A stretch of DNA of 32,469 bases, taken from contig DCGO01000071.1 in assembly GCA_002314605.1 (NCBI GenBank), positions 11,782 to 44,250 on the forward strand. Reading direction: 5' to 3'. The stretch is from Lentisphaeria bacterium UBA1776. GTDB lineage: Bacteria > Verrucomicrobiota > Lentisphaeria > Victivallales > Victivallaceae. Of the stretch, positions 7,133-14,711 are shown one piece after another (the first letter of the stretch is position 1; the number at the start of each line of letters is the position of its first letter). Both the position numbers and the translations under genes were made by a program. The notes under the pieces were generated by a model. It did no database searches and had not been told where the DNA came from. It saw nothing but the letters and a program-made list of their open reading frames with translations.

Positions 7133-10100
7133 ATGAGCGGCACAAAAAAAAACGCGGTCTGTCTGTATCTGAATGCTGATACCCACGCCGGTGAATTTGT
7201 TGGGGTGAGCAATCTTGCGAAAGCTCTTCAGGCAGACTTGCGGAACAACAGTGTGGATGTTTACATTTATTTGGACCGCAGTGCCGCAGACATTCCGGAG
7301 AACGGGCAGGGGGAATTGGAAAAATCGGAACTGGATCAATACCTAGAGCAGCAGGGATACGATCCTTGGATAAACGGTACGAAGATCGAAAATAAAGCCT
7401 GTTATCTCAAGCTTGCCAGCGACGGCGGGACCGGAACGACCGTCCTTTCCGTTGAAGCCGATCTGGGCGCACAGGACTCCGCCAGTCAGGAGGTTCTGAC
7501 GTCTTTTCTGAACTGGGTCTGCCGGGAAAACGGCGAAAAAGAAGTCCCCGCAACGCAATTCGTTCTGCTCACGTCCGGCCACGGAAGAGGCATGTATGCC
7601 TCGCTGCCGGATGATACGAGCGGGACTGACCTGCTCCCCCTGCAGGTCCGGGATGCGATCGCCGATTCGGAACTGAAAAAAGTCAATGTCTTTGCCGAAG
7701 AGTCCTGCCTGATGGGCAACGCGGAAGCCATGTCGGTCATGGCGGATGTCGCGGATTGCATCGTAGCCTCCGAAGAAATCGTCTTTACACCGGGATTCAA
7801 TTATGACGTCATGCTGACGGAACTGGCGGCGCTGGACGTATCGTCGGCCACATCACAGACGATCGCAGATGCGATCGTTGAGGCCAACCGGGAACAGGAT
7901 CCCGACAAAAATGGCGCACTGACCCTAACGTCCTATCTCCTGAACGGCAACCGCATGAGTTCAGCATTGAATGAATTTGCCGAAAAGTCCGGAAATTTTA
8001 CGGAACAGGACTGGATGCAGCTTTTAAAAGCCTTTGCCGATTATTCCAACATTCTGGGTGATGACGCTGAATTCGTGGACCTCCGGGAGGTACTGAATGA
8101 TGAGGAATTGGAGGACTGCAGGATCTCTCCGGCGCTGTCCGGTGCCGTTGCGGCCCTGAAAACCGCCGTCAATGCGACGATCTCCCAAAGGAAGGACTCC
8201 TCGCTTCTCGGGCAGAGCGTGTCTGTGTACTCCCCGGTTCGCGCGGTCCAGGGCCTGTGGTACTATGCGTTCCAATATTTGGGGATGACCCCGGCGGGAA
8301 ACGACTCGCCATGGGCGGATTTTTTGCTTGTATTAAAACAAAAAGCCGAAGCTGCCGGCATCACAGCGGGGGTCCTTGCCGACAGTGAGCTTTCCAATAC
8401 GTTTCCCGATTGTTACGGAAACGTCCGGAATGGAGCCCCCGAAGAGGCTTCGGACCTGCTGCGATTGCAGAATATGCCGTATCTGGGGACGCTGTCGGCG
8501 TCCGGAGTTGTTTTTGATCATCTGCACTATCTCAATGCCACGCAAACGCAGTGTCTGAGTTTCTGTACGGCATGGGACACCGATACCGCCAATACGCTCA
8601 CACTCAATTTTGTTTCCAAAGAAGGAAAGACCTTCGAAAAAGGGGATTTCGTCGTTTCCATTTACGGAAGTTCCGACGATATGAATTTCATCACGCTGCA
8701 GGGAGAGCATTATCTGAATGAGGATGGAGGCAATACCATCCGGATCCGGCTGGACGACATCCTGGAAAACAACACAATGTATTGTCTGCAGGTCTATTCC
8801 CCGAACTCGACAGCGGAATATTCCATTGAGTATTCCTCCAAAAATCAGGATGGGACCGATTCGATCCCCGCAGGAAGCTGTGACCGTTACGATGAACTTG
8901 GGGGCCAGCCGATCCAGCTCTGCGACAATTACTGCTCCGGATTGCTCGTTTCGTATGACCCTCTGCAGGAACTTCAAGGTGACTGGTATTACGTTGAGGA
9001 TCTGAAATGCGACCTCTTTGTCACCGTTACAGGAGGCGATGCGGATTTGGAAAAAGCCGATCTCTCAAGTGTTATTGTGGGCAGATACCGTCAGGATGAA
9101 AACCGGGAATTCATCCTGGTTGAAGAAGCGGCGGGGACCCGCAAAGAAGATGATTCCGGCAAATGGATTTGGGAATACACCTTTGAAGGAGCATTCAGCG
9201 AGGACGAGGCTCCCGTTTTTCTGAATGTGGCGGCGGCGGATTCGCAGGAGAACACGTTTCAATACAGCATCACGATCCCGAACTATCAACAATGCAGCAA
9301 TGAACAGCCCGTCTCTTCCACCTCAATGGCGAGATCCGGGATCACGGGTACGACCACACTGTACTGGGAGAGAAGTGGAGCCCAAGGGTGGGCGACCCTC
9401 CGTTTTACCGGAAGCAACGGCGCCGTACTGGATTGCCGGGTCTCCAATTTTACAGCAAGGATTTACAATAATCAGGAAACCATGACCTGGCAGGTCAAAA
9501 ACGAAAAGAACGGGGACTGGGTAGCCGGATCGGAGCCGATATGCAGCTCCACGTCCTCCGCACCGCAAAAGATCAGCGCCATGGACGATTACATCACGGA
9601 CATCTTTTTTGCACACAGCGACGGGGTCTGGGGAAAATATTACGTTGCCAGGAACGCCGGTTCTTCCGGCGGCTGGCAGGGAACGGGGGAGACAGTCTCT
9701 CTGTATGGAAAAAACCAGATCACGGATCTCTTTGCCGGCGGCGGGACCGACATTGCCAAGGTTTATCTCACGGATGATGATCATGGAGACGCCTTTTTCC
9801 TGGACGACCGCTATTCCGCGATGCCGGACGGCGAAACGCCGTCAGCACGCGTATCAAAGCTGCAGGCCGTCTATGCCGGAGCTGGAAACGATGTGCTGGA
9901 TTTCACCAGTCAGCGCTATGAATACGATGCGATGGAATCTCCCTCATTTCTGTTGTACGGGGGAGACGGAGATGACGTTCTGTGGGCGCCGGACAGCAAG
10001 ACGTTTTTGTTCGGCGATGACGGAGACGACCGGCTTGTCGGCGGGGGAAAAGATGACGTACTCATCGGCGGGATCGGGGATGATTGCATGCATGGCGGCG

Positions 10101-10399
10101 GCGGGAAGGACCTCTTCTGTTTCTGTGACGGCTGGGGGCATGATACCGTGAATCAGCTTTCCGGCAGTAAAGTCGTCCTGTGGTTTACGCAGGATGGCGG
10201 GACGTGGGACAGTTCTTCCATGACCTACCGCTTCGGGGAGAGTTCCGTCACCGTATCCGGCGTCTCCAGTGAAGATGTTACGCTCATTTTCGGAGATGCT
10301 GCCGGGACGGAATATGCCGACTTGTATGAGCTTTACGTCTCGGAAAAAGTATTCGAAGAAACGGCATCGTCAAGGATTTTTACTCCGCTTGCGTGCTGA
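7133..10399 (+). CDS. Clostripain-family (C11) cysteine protease with RTX tail
   Basis: 1088 residues. The N-terminal part (about 8-390) is a C11 peptidase: catalytic His150 in SGHGRG and catalytic Cys192 in EESCLMGN, preceded by hydrophobic strands, as in clostripain. C11 enzymes cleave after basic residues. The middle (about 430-880) is beta-rich and includes two stretches resembling bacterial pre-peptidase C-terminal/Calx-like sandwiches. Residues about 914-995 hold glycine/aspartate nonapeptides (GAGNDVL, GGDGDDVL, GDDGDDRL, GGIGDD, GGGGKDLF) typical of calcium-binding RTX repeats, followed by a short beta-rich tail. There is no signal peptide, which together with the C-terminal RTX block suggests type I secretion (inference); no type I exporter genes are in the window. 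Start 7133 was preferred to GTG 7100 because AAGGAG lies 10 nt upstream. By eye the gene is less GC-rich than its neighbours. Confidence 0.9.
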   Translation: MSGTKKNAVCLYLNADTHAGEFVGVSNLAKALQADLRNNSVDVYIYLDRSAADIPENGQGELEKSELDQYLEQQGYDPWINGTKIENKACYLKLASDGGTGTTVLSVEADLGAQDSASQEVLTSFLNWVCRENGEKEVPATQFVLLTSGHGRGMYASLPDDTSGTDLLPLQVRDAIADSELKKVNVFAEESCLMGNAEAMSVMADVADCIVASEEIVFTPGFNYDVMLTELAALDVSSATSQTIADAIVEANREQDPDKNGALTLTSYLLNGNRMSSALNEFAEKSGNFTEQDWMQLLKAFADYSNILGDDAEFVDLREVLNDEELEDCRISPALSGAVAALKTAVNATISQRKDSSLLGQSVSVYSPVRAVQGLWYYAFQYLGMTPAGNDSPWADFLLVLKQKAEAAGITAGVLADSELSNTFPDCYGNVRNGAPEEASDLLRLQNMPYLGTLSASGVVFDHLHYLNATQTQCLSFCTAWDTDTANTLTLNFVSKEGKTFEKGDFVVSIYGSSDDMNFITLQGEHYLNEDGGNTIRIRLDDILENNTMYCLQVYSPNSTAEYSIEYSSKNQDGTDSIPAGSCDRYDELGGQPIQLCDNYCSGLLVSYDPLQELQGDWYYVEDLKCDLFVTVTGGDADLEKADLSSVIVGRYRQDENREFILVEEAAGTRKEDDSGKWIWEYTFEGAFSEDEAPVFLNVAAADSQENTFQYSITIPNYQQCSNEQPVSSTSMARSGITGTTTLYWERSGAQGWATLRFTGSNGAVLDCRVSNFTARIYNNQETMTWQVKNEKNGDWVAGSEPICSSTSSAPQKISAMDDYITDIFFAHSDGVWGKYYVARNAGSSGGWQGTGETVSLYGKNQITDLFAGGGTDIAKVYLTDDDHGDAFFLDDRYSAMPDGETPSARVSKLQAVYAGAGNDVLDFTSQRYEYDAMESPSFLLYGGDGDDVLWAPDSKTFLFGDDGDDRLVGGGKDDVLIGGIGDDCMHGGGGKDLFCFCDGWGHDTVNQLSGSKVVLWFTQDGGTWDSSSMTYRFGESSVTVSGVSSEDVTLIFGDAAGTEYADLYELYVSEKVFEETASSRIFTPLAC

Positions 10400-10433
10400 A
10401 CGTGGCGGATCTGCCGGTGTCCGGCCCTTCCGG

Positions 10434-10467
10434 TACGGGTTCAAAAACAGATTTCCGCAATGTCCCG
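10434..10467 (-). repeat. Sequence matching the 3' end of the yolD-like gene
   Basis: 31 of 34 bases match 14303-14336, which spans the last codons and stop of the YolD-like gene. Read on the minus strand in the equivalent frame it would encode RDIAEICF-stop, against RDIAEISF-stop in the intact gene. Upstream of this the frame no longer resembles YolD, so it is at most a relic of a second yolD 3' end or a shared downstream element. Confidence 0.55.
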
Positions 10468-10487
10468 GCTGGGGGCAGGGGGCATTG

Positions 10488-10546
10488 GCGCGAACGCAAG
10501 ATCAATTTTGAGGAGCTTGAAAATTCGCTTTGATGTGCCGGAGGAT
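10488..10546. repeat. 59-bp direct repeat, copy B
   Basis: Second copy of the element at 6833-6891 (48/59 identical, no gaps). It lies between the protease stop and the ABC ATPase stop, directly beside the yolD-end relic. Confidence 0.75.
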
Positions 10547-10567
10547 GCCGGTGATGACCGGAAAGCA

Positions 10568-11674
10568 TCAGAATCCTTCGTTCCTGCTGATCCCGGGGAG
10601 AGTCAGATGCAGTTCCGATCGCCCGTTCGATGTGCGGAATTGGATGGAACTGCACAGATTCTGCAGGATCCGTCTTGGCAGGGCCGAGCTTTCCGGACCG
10701 GAGGCAATCGGATCCCGGCCGGTTCCATGCCATACGGCATACAGCTGCGCTTCCTGACGGTCCCTGGCGATGCCTGCTTCCAGCTCCACTTCGGCGGTCT
10801 CCGGAAAAAGGATGTTGACAAGCAGCTCTTCCGCAGCCAGTTTGAGGTCCAGGCATATCTGGTGCGGCAGCGCGTGTTCTTTCTCCAGATTCTGCAGCTG
10901 CCCCAGCACGTGATACAGGTCAAAATCCTGACGTTTCAGACTGAATTTCAGGAGATCCAGCCGCTGGATGAATGCGGTGGTTTTGAGGCGCTTCGGGTGT
11001 TCGAAGAGTGCTTCCGGCGTGCCGGACTCGTAGATCACTCCTTCGTCCATATAAAAAACCCGGCTGGAGACCTCACGGGCAAAACGCATTTCATGTGTGA
11101 CGATCAGCATGGTGATGCCGGTCCCGGAAAGTTTGCGGATGACGGCGAGTACTTCATCCACCATGGTCGGGTCCAATGCCGAAGTCGGCTCGTCAAACAG
11201 GATGATCCCCGGGGCCATGGCCAGGGCGCGGGCAATGGCGACCCGCTGCTGCTGCCCGCCGGAAAGCTCCTCCGGCAGGGCGTGGCGCTTGCCGGTCAGA
11301 ACGACCAGTTCCAGCAGTTCCATGGCTTTGCGTTCGGCCTCCGCCGGACTCTGATTCAGCAGATGACGGGGAGCCAGCATGATGTTTTCCAGTACGGTCA
11401 GATGCGGAAAAAGGTTGAATTGCTGAAATACCATACCCATTTTCCGGCGGAGTTTCCCGACATCGGTCTGCGGGGAGAGGATATTTTCCCCATCGATCCA
11501 TATTTCCCCGGAATCCGGCTGTTCCAGCCGGTTCATACAGCGCAGAAAGGTGCTTTTCCCGGTACCGGACTGACCGATGATGGAGATGATCTCCCCCTTG
11601 TACACATGGGCATTGAGGTTTTTCAGCACGGGGACTCCGCCAAAGGATTTCGACAGGTTTCTGACGTCAATCAT
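10568..11674 (-). CDS. Amino-acid ABC transporter ATPase fused to an HATPase (anti-sigma-like) domain
   Basis: 368 residues, about 120 longer than a normal GlnQ/HisP ATPase. Residues 1-240 are a complete polar-amino-acid ABC ATPase: Walker A GQSGTGKS (34-41), Q-loop around Q84, signature LSGGQ (137-141), Walker B ILFDEPTS (D161, E162) and switch His194. Residues about 250-360 resemble the GHKL/HATPase fold of RsbW/SpoIIAB anti-sigma kinases: a helix, then an N-box-like E283-LLV-N287, a glycine turn WHGTGRDP (315-322) where RsbW-type proteins usually have a DDG-type motif, and the LxLxL C-terminal strand. The Asp of the G1 box is replaced, so ATP binding there may be lost. Start 11674 has GGAGG upstream and overlaps the permease gene by 8 bp. 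The domain assignment for the C-terminus is inference from pattern. Confidence 0.85.
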   Translation of the reverse strand: MIDVRNLSKSFGGVPVLKNLNAHVYKGEIISIIGQSGTGKSTFLRCMNRLEQPDSGEIWIDGENILSPQTDVGKLRRKMGMVFQQFNLFPHLTVLENIMLAPRHLLNQSPAEAERKAMELLELVVLTGKRHALPEELSGGQQQRVAIARALAMAPGIILFDEPTSALDPTMVDEVLAVIRKLSGTGITMLIVTHEMRFAREVSSRVFYMDEGVIYESGTPEALFEHPKRLKTTAFIQRLDLLKFSLKRQDFDLYHVLGQLQNLEKEHALPHQICLDLKLAAEELLVNILFPETAEVELEAGIARDRQEAQLYAVWHGTGRDPIASGPESSALPRRILQNLCSSIQFRTSNGRSELHLTLPGISRNEGF

Positions 11675-13937
11675 GCTGTGCCTCCAGTCTTTTCCTGCGG
11701 CGGATGACCGGGTTGAGCATGTGTTCAAGCCTGCTCAATCCCAGCGCCAGAACCCATGCGATGGCGAAATAGATGACCGCCGTGGTGATCAGCGGAAAAA
11801 ACGCCTCATATGTGCGGCTGCGGATGATGTCGCTCATCCGCGTAAGATCCTGAATGGCGATATATCCTACGATGGAGGTCGATTTCAGAAGATTGATGAA
11901 CGTTCCCCGGTAAACCGGCAGAATGGTTCTGACCGCCTGCGGCAGAATGATCAGCCGGTAAATGGCGAAGCGTGAAAATCCCAGTGCTTCCGCCGCTTCG
12001 ATCTGCCCCCGGGGGATCCCGTCGATCCCGGTCCGCAGCATTTCTCCGACATAGACGGAAAAGTTCAGCGAAAACCCGATGATGGCCACGATTTCCGCAC
12101 TCAGTCTGCAGTCTGCGAAGACCACATAATACAGCAGCATCAGGAGGATCAGGATCGGGGTGCCCTGCATAAGAAGGATGTAACACTTGCCGGTGTTCTG
12201 CAGCAGACGTGTTTTCGCGCGGCGCATCATACATACCGGAAACGCCAGCACCGTTCCCAGGAGCGCGGCGGCAATGGCGACGGCAAGGGTTATCTTCAGT
12301 CCTTTCAGGAGCATCTGCCAGCGGTTTTCGGTGATGAACGTGCCTTCAAAACTTTGTTTCAGGTCCTGCAGAAATTTTCCGGCTTTGTCTTTCCAGGAGT
12401 TGTTTTCCGAACCGGCCTGCCGGTCCTGCAGAAAGTCCCGATGGACCATGACGGCAACATCGGAATCAATATATTCGTCCGTAAAAATATATTTTTTTGC
12501 CCGTTCTTCCGTTGCATTCATGCCGGAGATCAAAAAATCGATCTTGCCGGCTTCCAGCGCGGCGAGGATGGCGGGGAACGAGATGTCCACGATCTCAATG
12601 TCCGCATTGAGATACAGCGCGAGCCGCCGGATAAACTCCGGTTCGTGGCCGGAGAGCTTGCCCTTGCCCGCATAAAAACACAGCGGGGCGAGGTTCCCGA
12701 ATACCCCCGCACGCAGTTTCATGACCGGATGTTCCGGAGCCGGGATCTCCGGCATCTCCGGCAGGTCCCTGGCATTGCACCACCGCTGATACATCGCTTT
12801 CCTGGTCCCGTCCTTCCGGCACTGGCGGATGAAATCATTGATCCTGCCGCAGAGTGCCGCGTGTTTTTTCGGCAGTCCGATCACCAGACGGCTGGGGACA
12901 ATGCTTTCCGGAAGTACGACCAGTTTCGGGTTCTTCCGGGCTGCCAATTCCATTTTCACCCGGTCCAGAAAGAAGGCGTCGATCCGCTTGTGAAGGATTG
13001 CCGCAAACGCATCCGCCGATTTGGGAAAATAACACAGCTGTCTGCTTGGAAAATTCTGTTCGCAGTAGAGTGTCGCGTTGATCCCAAGCAGTACGCCGAT
13101 CCTCATGTCCGGGTGATGCAGCTTTTCCATCGGCGTTTCCCCGCGCACAACATCCGCTTTGCGGAGCATGACCCCGATCGAGGAGTCGATGTAAGGCTCG
13201 GAAAACAGCATGTTCTTCCGCCGCTCCGGCGTTGCATCGATCTGCGACACGGCAATGTCGATCCGGTTGCTTGCCAGCTGGGCGAAAAGTGCTGTGTACG
13301 GCATGTTGCGGAATTCACATTTCCGGTGCATAAACGCTGCCAGACGCAGGGCGAACTCCGTATCAAATCCGGACGGCCGGCCGTTGTGATCCAGAAAACA
13401 GAACGGGAAATCGGCACATTCGATCCCGACGATCAGCGTCCCCTGCGGCGATGCCGGGACTGGAAGCTCCGGCATGACCGGACTGGGGGATTTCAGCCAG
13501 CGGTCATACATCGCCCGATAGGTCCCGTCTCGCCGGTACTGTTGGATAAAACGGTTGACGGGTTCCTGCAGCGCTGCCGACTTGCCGGCGATGCCGACTG
13601 CCAGACAGCCGACCCCGAGATTTTCCGGCAGGACTGTCAGATCCGGGCATTTGGCCGCCAGATGATCCAGCGCCGGGCGGTCATAGGCGAAGGCATGGAT
13701 TTTTCCGGACTGCAGTGCCGCAAGCATGTCCGGCAGCGATTCATATTCCCGGAGCTGTGCCCGCGGCATGTTCTGTGCGAGCAGACGGTCCGGCACCGAC
13801 CCGGTTTCGCCGCCCAGGATGAAGCGGCTGCTGTTCAGGTCTTTGAGCCTGCTGATCCCGGCGTTCCGGGGCGCCGGTTTGCAGCCGGCCGCAAGCAGGA
13901 TGGTGAACAGGACGGAGAGGAGAACGGAGCCTTTCAT
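11667..13937 (-). CDS. Lipoprotein: substrate-binding modules fused to amino-acid ABC permease
   Basis: 756 residues. A lipoprotein signal peptide ends in the lipobox LAAGC (Cys19). Residues about 22-160 resemble only the second half of a family 3 (polar amino acid) binding protein. Residues 166-400 form a complete module, starting with TLIVGIECADFPFCF and containing ERRKNMLFSEPYID. Residues 406-500 match only the first half of another module (ERAKKYIFTDEYIDSD). Residues 540-756 are a HisM/GlnP-type permease with the EAA loop EAAEALGFSRFAIY (about 648-661). Binding-protein/permease fusions are known in this transporter family; the half-full-half arrangement is odd. Start 13937 is preferred to ATG 13979 because it opens a proper signal peptide. 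It overlaps the ATPase gene, and together they make a full importer. Confidence 0.85.
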   Translation of the reverse strand: MKGSVLLSVLFTILLAAGCKPAPRNAGISRLKDLNSSRFILGGETGSVPDRLLAQNMPRAQLREYESLPDMLAALQSGKIHAFAYDRPALDHLAAKCPDLTVLPENLGVGCLAVGIAGKSAALQEPVNRFIQQYRRDGTYRAMYDRWLKSPSPVMPELPVPASPQGTLIVGIECADFPFCFLDHNGRPSGFDTEFALRLAAFMHRKCEFRNMPYTALFAQLASNRIDIAVSQIDATPERRKNMLFSEPYIDSSIGVMLRKADVVRGETPMEKLHHPDMRIGVLLGINATLYCEQNFPSRQLCYFPKSADAFAAILHKRIDAFFLDRVKMELAARKNPKLVVLPESIVPSRLVIGLPKKHAALCGRINDFIRQCRKDGTRKAMYQRWCNARDLPEMPEIPAPEHPVMKLRAGVFGNLAPLCFYAGKGKLSGHEPEFIRRLALYLNADIEIVDISFPAILAALEAGKIDFLISGMNATEERAKKYIFTDEYIDSDVAVMVHRDFLQDRQAGSENNSWKDKAGKFLQDLKQSFEGTFITENRWQMLLKGLKITLAVAIAAALLGTVLAFPVCMMRRAKTRLLQNTGKCYILLMQGTPILILLMLLYYVVFADCRLSAEIVAIIGFSLNFSVYVGEMLRTGIDGIPRGQIEAAEALGFSRFAIYRLIILPQAVRTILPVYRGTFINLLKSTSIVGYIAIQDLTRMSDIIRSRTYEAFFPLITTAVIYFAIAWVLALGLSRLEHMLNPVIRRRKRLEAQHD

Positions 13938-14003
13938 AAACCGCAGGGCCTCGCAGGAAAAAAAGGGAACATTCGGCATATTGTTTTTTCTGATTGATGA
14001 GAC

Positions 14004-14159
14004 AATTTCAAAAGTCGCTGATGCATGGATTGAAAATGAACCTTCACACAGCCGGTAAGCGTAATTCGGGGCTGCTCCCCGTTGCGGTAACTGCGGAAAG
14101 CGCTCTTTTGTCAGATGCCGGAGAGAATTTCAAAACTCCCGGCGGAACTTTTTGAAATT
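14004..14159. repeat. Three copies of AATTTCAAAA in the ABC leader
   Basis: The 10-mer occurs at 14004-14013 and 14126-14135 on the plus strand and inverted at 14150-14159. The two direct copies sit in a longer similar context (gaga.AATTTCAAAA.tc). The second and third form a perfect 10-bp inverted repeat with a 14-nt spacer. They lie between the promoter and the permease start, so they could be a regulator site or an RNA stem. Confidence 0.6.
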
Positions 14160-14175
14160 GGCGCTGTACCTGCAT
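14044..14175 (-). CDS. Possible 43-codon leader ORF of the ABC operon
   Basis: An ATG at 14175 is preceded by GGGAGG with a 6-nt gap and opens a 43-codon frame ending about 107 nt before the permease start. The predicted peptide starts MQVQRQFQKV, ends LRLPAV, has no signal peptide and matches no family known to me. It overlaps the AATTTCAAAA inverted repeat. A second in-frame ATG is at 14181. It may be a leader peptide coupling translation to transcription of the transporter, or chance; the good Shine-Dalgarno is the only positive evidence. Confidence 0.3.
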   Translation of the reverse strand: MQVQRQFQKVPPGVLKFSPASDKRALSAVTATGSSPELRLPAV

Positions 14176-14192
14176 ATCCATCCTCCCGGCTT

Positions 14193-14220
14193 AATATAGT
14201 ACAGGAAAAACGGATTTCAA
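14193..14220 (-). promoter_or_regulatory. Promoter of the amino-acid ABC operon
   Basis: Minus strand reads TTGAAA (14215-14220), 16 nt, TATATT (14193-14198). It matches the form seen before other genes of this window. Transcription would start near 14186 and give a leader of about 250 nt before the permease. Another TATAAT lies at 14255-14260 on the minus strand but lacks a good -35 box. Confidence 0.6.
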
Positions 14221-14283
14221 GCAAATGTTCACCCGGAGAGACTGGACTTGCATCATTATACCGGGCGAAATTGACCGGACTGT

Positions 14284-14309
14284 CCCCGTATTGCGCAGGT
14301 TTTACGGGG
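14284..14309. other. Hairpin immediately after the yolD-like stop
   Basis: CCCCGTA (14284-14290) and TACGGGG (14303-14309) form a perfect 7-bp stem with a 12-nt loop, starting at the first base after the yolD-like stop codon. No T-run follows on the minus strand, so it is not a standard intrinsic terminator; mRNA stabilisation is an alternative. Confidence 0.45.
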
Positions 14310-14711
14310 TCAAAAAGAGATTTCCGCAATATCCCGCAGGGGGATCACCCGGCCATTCAGCAGGGTGACGGTCTGTTTTTCCAGCGATATTTTCCCGAGT
14401 CTTCCGGATACGGTGGCGTAACTCCCGCCCGCTTTCCGGGCGTCCGGGACAAAGTACTCAAAAGTGACTTCCGGGTGTTCCAGAATGCGGGCGGTCAGAT
14501 TTGCCAGCTTCCGATCCAGTTCCGCCCTGGCCTGCTCATCCAGCTCCCGGCGGGGAACCGTCTGCCGCCCGGTCTCCTGCACGGCATCCGCGTAGCCGGT
14601 CAGCGCCGCAAAAGGGAAAAACTGCGCCGCCCGCTCCTGCATGGTCATGGGCGGGTGTTTCCGGGAGACCGGCCGGAACAGATGGAGGATGTCATCGTAG
14701 GGACCGCTCAT
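14310..14711 (-). CDS. YolD-like protein
   Basis: 133 residues. The N-terminus has the YolD-like signature: YDDILHLFRPVS followed by a KHP..M..ERAAQF.PFAALTGY pattern (about 17-40). Such proteins are encoded next to Y-family polymerases in many Firmicutes and in gut anaerobes and are thought to be accessory to error-prone synthesis; no biochemistry is firmly known. The start overlaps the polymerase stop as ATGA (14708-14711), so the two are translationally coupled. A sequence nearly identical to its last 34 bp occurs at 10434-10467. Confidence 0.8.
   Translation of the reverse strand: MSGPYDDILHLFRPVSRKHPPMTMQERAAQFFPFAALTGYADAVQETGRQTVPRRELDEQARAELDRKLANLTARILEHPEVTFEYFVPDARKAGGSYATVSGRLGKISLEKQTVTLLNGRVIPLRDIAEISF

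Larger units (their letters stand above)
10400..10567. other. Intergenic stretch between convergent genes, relic and repeat only
   Basis: The 168 bp between the protease stop and the ABC ATPase stop contain no convincing gene and no classical terminator; short CCGG-rich stems occur (e.g. CCGGT gatg ACCGG near 10548-10561) but without a T-run. It holds the yolD-end-like sequence at 10434-10467 and copy B of the 59-bp repeat. Confidence 0.6.

Noticed and set aside
10460..11707. Plus-strand open frame (415 codons) opposite the ABC ATPase
   Set aside because: It mirrors Walker A/B and signature motifs on the other strand and has no protein-like features.
12354..13997. Long plus-strand open frame (547 codons) opposite the binding-protein/permease gene
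   Set aside because: It is antisense to a gene with clear lipobox, binding-protein and permease motifs; its own translation is His/Arg/Pro-rich, matches no family, and has no ribosome binding site. GC-rich codons on the true strand keep the opposite frame open.
14111..14329. 72-codon minus-strand frame after the yolD-like gene, starting with TTG
   Set aside because: TTG start without ribosome binding site, overlaps the yolD-like 3' end and crosses the ABC promoter. The similarity of its beginning to a frame at 10440 follows from the 34-bp DNA repeat.
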